Of a stretch of 64,000 nt of DNA, positions 53,725 to 61,756 are shown piece by piece. A program made the translations under genes and the position numbers. Source of the stretch: Chaetoceros tenuissimus. Its lineage: Eukaryota; Bacillariophyta; Thalassiosirophyceae; Chaetocerotales; Chaetocerotaceae. The stretch is from the NCBI GenBank assembly GCA_021927905.1, contig BLLK01000019.1, positions 1 through 64,000 on the forward strand. Direction: 5' to 3'. How positions within the stretch are numbered: position 1 is the stretch's first letter; each line of letters opens with the position of its first letter. The notes beneath the pieces are model-generated. The model ran no database searches, was not told the origin of the DNA, and worked only from the letters and a program-made list of their open reading frames with translations.

Positions 53725-56418
53725 ATGAACATTCCAGCGATTGAATGGAACAACCATGCGGTCGCTCAGGCGAAGCAGGGAGACTACTCACACGCCAAAG
53801 AGTCTTTCCAACGAGCTATAAAAGAGTTCACAGATCCCATAGGAACTGGTCCGCACATCGATGACCAGCAGCAGCTAGCTATTGAATTCACTCCACCAGA
53901 GAACGTGGCTGCTACCAAGAGTGTCTCTTCCAAGTCTAGAAAATCTAACAAGTCGAAAAGGCAACAGCAGTCAGAACTAAGGAGGGAACCAGCAGAACAA
54001 GAAGCCCCTGAAGATGCTGCTGCGGCAGCTCAAGATAATATGGATGTCATTCAGGCAGACGACTGCTGTTCGGTAAACTCTGATATTTCCGAGCTCACAG
54101 AAGACTCGGGCAGCGAGGACTATTATTTATTCAATAGGCTTCACGACCATGGCAACGATGACATGCAAGTCAGTGTGGACCCGACCAAGTCTCTCTTCAA
54201 GTCTAAGGGATACGATGAAGGGATGCTCTGCTTTTCAGAGTTCCTAGAAATACCCAGCGGAAATGAACTCAAGATGATGCCTCATCCCGATCAGATTATC
54301 TATGCTACTGTCAATTTCAACATGGGTATCTTTTACTCCAAGCTTCAGGACTCGGATTCCAAAGAACACTCACTTCGATGCTTTACTCTAGCTCAAAAAG
54401 TTTTAAAGGATGAAACACTAGTGCCAAATTCTTCATGTTGTTCTTCTTCCCACGACCCAGATCAATCGATGGATGATAAGTCTCCCAAGTCGAAGAAGCA
54501 GCAGATACAACAAACTCTCATCAGCAAGTACACAGCTACAGCGAAACGAACTAGTATGACTACCATGCCTGGATTTCTTGCGTCAGATAAGAGACACCTA
54601 CCAAGCTTTTTACGAAGCAAAAATAAAGACAATAATGCAACGCAAGATACGACTAGCTGTTCCTCCGTATCGAGTAATTCACACCATCCACCTCCGCCAC
54701 ATCCATTCAAAGGTCCGACAGAAATGGCGATCCTGCATAACATTGCTCTTTTGGATTATCAACGCGGAACAGAAGAAAGTTTGCATGCTGCACTTGCTAA
54801 ATATGAAGATATTCTTGAAATGGCCAAAAAGGCACATGGATCCGACCTATTTCACATGGATGTAGCATATACACTCAACTCAATAGGAATCGTACGGTTG
54901 GAATTGGATACCGAAGGAAACATGGAGGCGGTACAAAATACTCTGGATTGCTTCTCACAAGCTTTGGCGATTTTTCAACAAATCAACTCCAAACAAGGGG
55001 AAGCCATTGCTTTGAAAAATACCGCGAGAATCATGATTGCGCAAAATGAATTTAATGCTGCACTAGAAATTTACATGGAGGTTTATGAAATGAGAAAAGC
55101 AATGAGTGGACCAGATGACCTTGATGCTGCGGCTGTGCTGTTTAATATTGGTGAAACCTATCATTTGATGGAACAAGTCAGTGATGCACTTAGCATGTAT
55201 CTTAAATTCTTGCCGATTGCTTTGAAACATTTGAAGGAAGATCATCCGGATATTGTCTGTGTACTCAAAATTATTGGAGATGCTTTTAATGAGAAGCAAG
55301 ATTATGATCATGCCTTTCAATTCTACTACAAATCACTCAAGTGTGCAAGAAGAGTCTATGGTGAATATCATGTCGAGGTTGCTTCTATCTTGAATCGTAT
55401 TGGTAACCTACAATATGATTATGGCTTTCCAGATGAGGCTCTTGTTTGCTATCAAGAAGGTTTGGCAGTTGAAAAGAAAGTTTATCCCGAAAATGATGAC
55501 AACCTCTTGATTACCATGTTCAACATTGCAAGGATACACCAAAAACTGGATGAGTTGGAAGAAAGTCTTGAAATGTATCTGCAAGGTCTTCGTATCCAAC
55601 GAACAAAAGGTCCCAAGGAGGCTCTCAATCTTGCCAGTACCCTCTGTTCCATAGGTTTTCTCCATGATAAACTTGGAAACTATGATGATGCAATGAGTTC
55701 CTACGAGGAAGCTCTTGCTATTCGAAAGAAAAAGACTGGTAGTGATGACTTGATTGTATCATCTACTCTCAACGCAATCGGACTAGTTTACTATCACTAT
55801 GAACATCATGCGGAAGCCCTTGCAAAATTCCAAGAATGCCTAGCGATCCGAAACCTTCATCCTCAAGCAAAAGACAAGGATATTGCTGCTATTCTCTACA
55901 ATATGGCTACTGTCTATATGAATCTCACTCCTCCTCAATTTCAAGATGCTGTTCATTTCTTTCAAAGATGTGCCGAGCTTGAAGAGAAGGAGGGAAGAAG
56001 GTCAGGAGTTGTCAACTGTCTCAAGCGCATAGCTGAAATACATCTTGATCAAAGAAAATACAACGCTGCTCTTGGCCATTACGAGGAAGCTATCCGCGTA
56101 TATACCGATGCCGCTGAATCATTGGAACCAGCAGAGAAGGGCGATATCGCAACAATGTATGGACTCATTGGAAACATTCAACTAGAATTAGGCAAAGAGA
56201 GTAACGCAACAACATCTATTGCCAAGGCAATAGCATGGAATAGACAAGCTGAACTTCCAGATCATGAGAATCTTTACTTTGACGATGACGTATTGTTTGA
56301 AATTTCCAACCAACTGGATGAACAACTTGGACGACGAGAACGCCCAATAAATAAGCAATCAACATCGAGTCGAAGCTTAGATATCAAGGACAAAATTCTA
56401 GAAATACGAACAGCTTGA
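53725..56418 (+). CDS. TPR protein, kinesin-light-chain-like repeats, 897 aa
   Basis: A single exon. The N-terminus holds one TPR-like hairpin (NNHAVAQAKQGDYSHAKESF), then a disordered, charged region with poly-Ala, Ser-rich and Pro/His-rich stretches to about residue 330. From about 335 to 845 there are ten or more tandem TPRs with a 42-residue spacing, for example ILNRIGNLQYDYGFPDEALV, LCSIGFLHDKLGNYDDAMSS and LNAIGLVYYHYEHHAEALAK. The 42-residue spacing and the pattern of acidic loop, then helix A and helix B, are those of kinesin light chain and NB-ARC-linked TPRs. It is a scaffold for protein-protein contacts with no catalytic motif. Diatoms carry many such genes; the specific partner is unknown. 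Confidence 0.85.
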   Translation: MNIPAIEWNNHAVAQAKQGDYSHAKESFQRAIKEFTDPIGTGPHIDDQQQLAIEFTPPENVAATKSVSSKSRKSNKSKRQQQSELRREPAEQEAPEDAAAAAQDNMDVIQADDCCSVNSDISELTEDSGSEDYYLFNRLHDHGNDDMQVSVDPTKSLFKSKGYDEGMLCFSEFLEIPSGNELKMMPHPDQIIYATVNFNMGIFYSKLQDSDSKEHSLRCFTLAQKVLKDETLVPNSSCCSSSHDPDQSMDDKSPKSKKQQIQQTLISKYTATAKRTSMTTMPGFLASDKRHLPSFLRSKNKDNNATQDTTSCSSVSSNSHHPPPPHPFKGPTEMAILHNIALLDYQRGTEESLHAALAKYEDILEMAKKAHGSDLFHMDVAYTLNSIGIVRLELDTEGNMEAVQNTLDCFSQALAIFQQINSKQGEAIALKNTARIMIAQNEFNAALEIYMEVYEMRKAMSGPDDLDAAAVLFNIGETYHLMEQVSDALSMYLKFLPIALKHLKEDHPDIVCVLKIIGDAFNEKQDYDHAFQFYYKSLKCARRVYGEYHVEVASILNRIGNLQYDYGFPDEALVCYQEGLAVEKKVYPENDDNLLITMFNIARIHQKLDELEESLEMYLQGLRIQRTKGPKEALNLASTLCSIGFLHDKLGNYDDAMSSYEEALAIRKKKTGSDDLIVSSTLNAIGLVYYHYEHHAEALAKFQECLAIRNLHPQAKDKDIAAILYNMATVYMNLTPPQFQDAVHFFQRCAELEEKEGRRSGVVNCLKRIAEIHLDQRKYNAALGHYEEAIRVYTDAAESLEPAEKGDIATMYGLIGNIQLELGKESNATTSIAKAIAWNRQAELPDHENLYFDDDVLFEISNQLDEQLGRRERPINKQSTSSRSLDIKDKILEIRTA

Positions 56419-57062
56419 AATGATTCAGTATTGAATATGACTTTAATGTACATAGATTTTTGTATCTGTTTCCAAAATCATTTAATGAATATGCAAAGTT
56501 CATTGATTGGAATGATGAAAGTAAAAGATTTTCTATGTTAATTTTATAATTGTAAAAGAATTTTATAAAGCTTTTCTTTGCCTAGCTTGAAGTGCGGAGA
56601 TGAATAGGTAGTTTCAATCTTTCAAATTAAATTCAAAAAATGACGCCGTAGATCTCACGAGAGGTGACATCCTTATCCTTGTTGAGTGAAAAATTTATCC
56701 GTGTCTGTTTTGGTAAATGTATTGGACATGCTGCCAAAGGCAGATGTTGGAAAGAAAGGTAGCTGGGAGGAAAGGTGCTGCTGAAATAGATGTGATTTGA
56801 TTAGGATCTACTGAGCTGCGACGGGCTTCATTAACCTACAGATATATGGGTATAAGGTTAGTGTATGGTAATTGATATGCATGGAAAGGCAGTAAATTCA
56901 AATGGTAAGATATTATGGCTAGGTATGTAGCTCCAATAAAATTTCACTGTAAGAACAGTAAGAATGAGTCAATCTTAGTACTACTGAGACAATATACGTT
57001 CCAAGATACTTTTTCACTTCTGCGTAACTCCATCCATTGATTTTATTCACACAAAGACGAGA
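56419..57062. other. Intergenic region, nothing recognised
   Basis: 644 bp between two genes on the plus strand. It presumably holds the TPR gene's 3' UTR and the next promoter. No repeat or ORF stands out. Confidence 0.5.
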
Positions 57063-59078
57063 TTGTATTCACACAAGGTTCAAGTTTCAGTGCATCTATT
57101 CCGAAGCAAAAACATGGCCAATCCACCAGTAGACACATCTTCTCATAACATCGAAAGTGTAAACAATGAAGCGAAAGAAAATGGGTCTAACAGGAAGCAA
57201 GATGCAGGTTTTCCTAGTATGCCGCCCCTCCCTGTTGTTGCTTCAAGTTACGTGGAGAATCACCAAAATGTCTCTTTCTTTAGAAATAGAGAAACTTTAA
57301 ATCCAACATCGTATCAGTCCATAGTTCACCAATTTGACAGCAGTCGTCCTTCTATTGCAGAGGTACTATTTTCAAATTCCGATATCAGTCAAGTTGAACA
57401 TTCAATAGATGACTCAGTGCAACAAAAGCAGAAGCAGCTAGAGGAGCTTGAGGAGAGGAAAAGAAAGAAGTTGAAGGAGCTTGAAGATAAGAAAAGAAAG
57501 AATAATGAGACGCCATCAGCTACTCCAAAGAAAGCAGATCATGTTTCTGCACAAAATATGCAGGCAGTGCCTGCTTCTAATAATCCTTACTGGCAGCAGC
57601 ATTACTATCCTTCAAGCAGACCGACGCATCCGCATAATAATTATCATGGCTCCTATCATGATCCTTATCGTTCTTCTTCCTCCTATGGATATGCTCCGCC
57701 TACATCTTCTTATCCTTCTTCAAATGCTCATCATCAGTATCCGCCTGCATACAATCAAGCATCACATCATGATGATTATAGGTACGATTACCGCCAGCCA
57801 TATGGATACCAACAACCGCCGCCGCCACCAGCTCCTACATCTACTATAACTGAATACATGTATACAGCTTCAGCAGCGAACTATGCAGGAAAGCCTCCTC
57901 CTATGCCGAAATATGATGCAAAATATGAAGAACACTTGCAAAAAAGGATGCCAATCACTCGTGGGACACCCTTTGTGCCTATTCCACTTTCAAGCAACAA
58001 CACTTTTAAATATACCAAAAAAGAAGAAGAAGAACGTGCCAAAATTGTGGAAGAAATATATGGAAAACGAAAGAGAGATGAGGAACATGAATCATTGGTA
58101 GAAGATGTGCTTGCATCTTCCTATTTAAGTGATGACGATGATGATGACTCTTCTACTTCATCTGTTGGATATACATGGAGGAAAACACGAAACAAAAAAA
58201 GTAATGATGAAAAAACAACAAGGAAAGAAGGCTATTTAAAGAAACAAGATATTACCCTTCAAGAATTGCGAAAGGCTAAAGTTATCAGACGGAAAAAGAT
58301 TATTGTAATGGGAGCTGAAAAAAATGATGTTGTTGTTAGTACGGGAAATAAGCGATACCATGCTTATAACCACAGTGGTAACAGTCAATTCAATCAATTG
58401 ATTCAAAATAATCTAATGACATGGAGGGCAAGTCAGCAATCAGAGAAGTATCAATTAATTGAGGGAATCAAAGCAAAGATTGAGGAGTTAGATCCACCTG
58501 GGCGATTCTTAAAACTTGTCGACGAAAAGACTGAAGAAATAGGCTCGGATAAGTTTAGGGTCATGAACAATACAGAAGTTCACCAAAAAATCAAGGCTGC
58601 TTTAGTGGGGAAATCGCGGAAACTTGATTTGGATGAGCTATTAGATAATGCACCATTTGGAATAAAAGAAAAAGACATTGCTGGTCCAAGTCTAGAAGAC
58701 TTGCAAAAGAAGTACAAGGAGAAATTGATCACTAAACCTACCAAACACGATGTATTACCAGTATCATCCTTACGGGCAGGATTGAAACAAGATTATAATA
58801 ATGCTAATCATGAAGGGAACAAATATTTCATGGACCTAGTCAATAGCAAGGCGGAACAATACGCCAAGGCATGCTCGAATGCAACTCTTGACAAAGACTT
58901 GAAATTCCAATTTATTTTCGATGTCATGGATCAGATGAAAGCTCTCGATCCTCCAGGTAGATTTCTCAGAGACGTAGGAATGAATGCGTATGTACCAATG
59001 ATATCCGAGAAAGTGTATGAAAGAATTCGTAAACAATTTACATCTACAATGAAGGAGCGGGGATTGTTAAAGGAATGA
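57063..59078 (+). CDS. Protein with two DUF6824-like domains
   Basis: The longest frame has 671 residues. The ATG at 57114 (MANPPVDTSS) is the more natural start, since the first 17 residues look like leader sequence. A charged KxLEELEERKRKKLKELEDK helix (about 120-145) and a Pro/Tyr/His-rich low-complexity region (170-300) precede two related domains. Domain 1 (about 425-520) contains YHAYNHSGNSQFNQLI and IEELDPPGRFLKLVDEK. Domain 2 (about 570-665) contains NNANHEGNKYFMDLVNSK and MKALDPPGRFLRDVGMNAY. The core GN..F..L...GRFL is the signature of DUF6824, a domain that is abundant in diatom proteins and is sometimes next to HSF-type DNA-binding domains. Its function is unknown. The end of domain 2 is duplicated just downstream. 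Confidence 0.72.
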   Translation: MYSHKVQVSVHLFRSKNMANPPVDTSSHNIESVNNEAKENGSNRKQDAGFPSMPPLPVVASSYVENHQNVSFFRNRETLNPTSYQSIVHQFDSSRPSIAEVLFSNSDISQVEHSIDDSVQQKQKQLEELEERKRKKLKELEDKKRKNNETPSATPKKADHVSAQNMQAVPASNNPYWQQHYYPSSRPTHPHNNYHGSYHDPYRSSSSYGYAPPTSSYPSSNAHHQYPPAYNQASHHDDYRYDYRQPYGYQQPPPPPAPTSTITEYMYTASAANYAGKPPPMPKYDAKYEEHLQKRMPITRGTPFVPIPLSSNNTFKYTKKEEEERAKIVEEIYGKRKRDEEHESLVEDVLASSYLSDDDDDDSSTSSVGYTWRKTRNKKSNDEKTTRKEGYLKKQDITLQELRKAKVIRRKKIIVMGAEKNDVVVSTGNKRYHAYNHSGNSQFNQLIQNNLMTWRASQQSEKYQLIEGIKAKIEELDPPGRFLKLVDEKTEEIGSDKFRVMNNTEVHQKIKAALVGKSRKLDLDELLDNAPFGIKEKDIAGPSLEDLQKKYKEKLITKPTKHDVLPVSSLRAGLKQDYNNANHEGNKYFMDLVNSKAEQYAKACSNATLDKDLKFQFIFDVMDQMKALDPPGRFLRDVGMNAYVPMISEKVYERIRKQFTSTMKERGLLKE

Positions 59079-59109
59079 GGAGTTGTAGAAAGGATAGGTT
59101 GTGCGCATA

Positions 59110-59286
59110 CGTAGGCATAGATTCCTCAGAGAGGTTAGAATGAATGCATGTGTACAAACGATATCCGAGAAAGTGTATGAAAGAATTCGTAAGCAATTTA
59201 TATCTACAACTACAACGAAAGAACGGGGACTATTACAGGGAAAGAGTTGTAGATATAGGTTTATGCTTGCGCATGGCTACAAATAA
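59110..59286 (+). pseudogene. Tandem duplicate of the preceding gene's 3' end
   Basis: About 130 bp (from AGATTCCTCAGAG, 59119) repeats the last coding bases of the upstream gene (from about 58959) at an offset of 160 bp: MNACVQTISEKVYERIRKQF against MNAYVPMISEKVYERIRKQF. It has diverged by several substitutions and a short insertion and has no promoter or domain of its own. Confidence 0.75.
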
Positions 59287-59715
59287 ATATAATTGGATAA
59301 CAATTATCCTTTTCAATATAAAGAAATATGAACACCAACACGAAGCTTTCACTTTCTACGTAATGTATTTCAATTTGAAATTGTGTTCAAAAAGTGACGT
59401 GAAATATTTCAGGGGTGAGAAATCCAGCCCCTCCAGAATTCTGCGACATTTATACTTATGCCCTCAAACAAGTTTGGACCTATATGACTCTATTTAACCG
59501 TCCCTTAACCTTCCGCACAGTGAAATTTTTTTATTGACATCATTTTGAAAAACAAATCAAGAAGTGTAAATTCTTACTTCTTACTTCTTTGTTGACACCA
59601 ATTTTCTTTGCGGATTGATCAAATCATGCAAAAGAACTCTTCATTCTAAGCGTTCCATAAAGATACCATACGATCTGAAATTCCTAGTCTAACAAATCTC
59701 TTAAGCAGTAATTCC
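59287..59715. other. Intergenic region, nothing recognised
   Basis: About 430 bp. A frame crossing 59144-59497 has no protein-like character. The promoter of the next gene is presumably here. Confidence 0.5.
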
Positions 59716-61170
59716 ATGATGACTTTCACTTCGAGAGAAAATGCGATCACCACTCCTACTAGAAACAGAAATGCATCTAGTATTCGTCAAGCTTGGAATT
59801 CTTATTGGTGGCATAAGCAGCATAATAATCCACATACGTCCCATTCGCAACAGTCACAAGTTTACTCCTCCTATGCTCACGAATATGAAACCTCTCCCAT
59901 TGCCCCTCCTCCGCATGCACATCCTACCTCGCCATCCTCGCCATCTACTCCAGCGCAATATAATCATTCGTACTATCGAGATGAATATTTTGGTCAGTAT
60001 AGGAATCAAATGCATTCATATGAACATGAAGCCTATTCTCGTGCCACTTCTTCGTATGTATATCCTTCCTCACCTCCTCTATTGCATACTAATTCGTACT
60101 ATCTCGATGATCAGTATCGAAGCCTACCTCATACAACAAATTATCAACATGTTCCTCATGAGTATAGGTCGCCACCACGGGTACATTCTTATATACCGCC
60201 ATCCCATTATAATGGTGCACCAATGAAAAGACAAGAACAGTTGTCATCACCAAGATCTGTTTGTGGAAATGCTCATACCTATACTCATACCTATACTCGT
60301 AGTCCTGCATTGGTAGGTGCACCTGTCCAGAGTCCAAAGAATACGAAAAAAGTTGATGCTTATAAATCAAAAACCATCCCTAGCCCAAAAACTAAGAAAG
60401 GTCTCACAAAGGTAGAAACCAAAAAGAAGAAGAAGAATACAGATGGTAAAATGCGTAGCACTGTCAAAGCTTCTGAGAGGAAGAAGAAGCAAGCAAGTGG
60501 TAAGATGCGTAGTACTGCCAAAGCTTCTGAGAGGAAGGAGCAAACAAATGGTAAGATGAGTAGCACTGACAAAGCTGCTGAGACGAAGAAACGAACAGAT
60601 GGTAAAATGCGTAGTGTTGCCAAAGCTGCAGTGAAAAAGGAAATTCAAAAGTTGAAAAGAGATAGCAATTTCAAGGTATCTAAAGAAGAGGTAGACAGAT
60701 TAGAAGATGCTTTTATTTTGAGCCGAGCCACAAAGAGTTGTGAGAATACTTCCAAGCCAACAACTGATACAAGCAAAGTTTCAGAAATATATACATCGTT
60801 TGAAAAGAAGATAGAGGAAATGAGCAATGGGAAAAAGAGACGATTGAAAATAAAATTACGAATACAACTCCTTGAGGCTGAGAAACAAAAGAAGACTCTC
60901 GAGGCCCAAAGACAAAATCAATTTCGAGAAGAGCGTCTGAAGCGAAGAAGAGAAATTGTATCATTGCCTGCAGAAGAACTGGAAAAGAGAATACAGCAAC
61001 AACCAAAGCAAAAGAAAGAAATATCCAAAACAGAAAAGACAAATGGCGTAGAGACTAAAATTGAAGAACGACGAGAGCTTAGTGAATATGAAAAATTGCG
61101 TCTGCAAAAGATTAAACGAAATGAAAATAGATTAAAGGAATTGGGATTGCTCAATTGGAAAATGAATTAA
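59716..61170 (+). CDS. Lys-rich low-complexity protein with a 4-fold repeat, 484 aa
   Basis: A single exon. Residues 1-185 are rich in Tyr, His, Ser and Pro (SYVYPSSPPLLHTNSYYLDD), likely disordered. Residues 235-300 hold four tandem copies of a 16-18-residue basic unit with the core GKMRSTxKASERKKx. The C-terminal 170 residues are predicted charged helix or coiled coil (LRIQLLEAEKQKKTLEAQRQ ... LSEYEKLRLQKIKRNENRLK). No known domain. The composition recalls nucleic-acid-binding or cytoskeleton-associated proteins, but this is only suggestive. Its low-complexity half resembles that of the neighbouring DUF6824-like gene, which hints at a distant relation or shared bias. Confidence 0.7.
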   Translation: MMTFTSRENAITTPTRNRNASSIRQAWNSYWWHKQHNNPHTSHSQQSQVYSSYAHEYETSPIAPPPHAHPTSPSSPSTPAQYNHSYYRDEYFGQYRNQMHSYEHEAYSRATSSYVYPSSPPLLHTNSYYLDDQYRSLPHTTNYQHVPHEYRSPPRVHSYIPPSHYNGAPMKRQEQLSSPRSVCGNAHTYTHTYTRSPALVGAPVQSPKNTKKVDAYKSKTIPSPKTKKGLTKVETKKKKKNTDGKMRSTVKASERKKKQASGKMRSTAKASERKEQTNGKMSSTDKAAETKKRTDGKMRSVAKAAVKKEIQKLKRDSNFKVSKEEVDRLEDAFILSRATKSCENTSKPTTDTSKVSEIYTSFEKKIEEMSNGKKRRLKIKLRIQLLEAEKQKKTLEAQRQNQFREERLKRRREIVSLPAEELEKRIQQQPKQKKEISKTEKTNGVETKIEERRELSEYEKLRLQKIKRNENRLKELGLLNWKMN

Positions 61171-61756
61171 GGAGGAAAATTATCAATTCCTATAACTGCG
61201 TTGCTACTACGTATTTAATAAAATAAATTCCAATCCTTTTATACTATTCCTACGCAAACTCTATTGATTTTGAATTAAAATTTAAGCAATTCCAAAAACA
61301 AATCTTGCAAACATTCGTGCGAGAAGAAGAATCAAGTCTTGTGTGAGAGATTCATATCTTCTTTACAGTATTGGAATCAAGTGAATATTGGTTCATATGA
61401 TGTAATTACAATCCATTCTCGTTTTGTAAAATATAAATGTTCCATTTGTATATCAATCAATGTTCATACTCATTCCTTCTCTACCAAACACGCTGTTCCA
61501 CTTCACATGAAACTCGGTCAATAATTCGAATTGCAAAGACACGACTATAAATAGTCTTATTTGTACATAAATAGTCTTATACTTATATGAAATTTACTAC
61601 CAAGACCCAAATTACACTCATTTTATTCATCAAGCCGTGCGCGAACACTTCAAAGTTACTCGAAACATGAAAGTACTCTTTTAATTAACACAACATAACC
61701 GCCTATTCAAGCAGCAGGCGCATCGGAAGTACTTCACCATCGTTGCCTTTTTTACA
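61171..61756. other. Intergenic region upstream of the myosin gene
   Basis: 586 bp. Contains a short direct repeat TACATAAATAGTCTTATACT/ATAAATAGTCTTATTTG near 61545-61580. No ORF of note. It presumably carries the myosin promoter. Confidence 0.5.

Noticed and set aside
57481-57849. Ile/Met/His-rich overlapping ORF in the DUF6824-like gene
   Set aside because: Alternate frame of the Tyr/His/Pro-rich coding region.
60089-61154. Minus-strand Leu/Phe/Ser-rich ORFs opposite the Lys-rich gene
   Set aside because: Antisense of Lys/Glu codons; no independent support.
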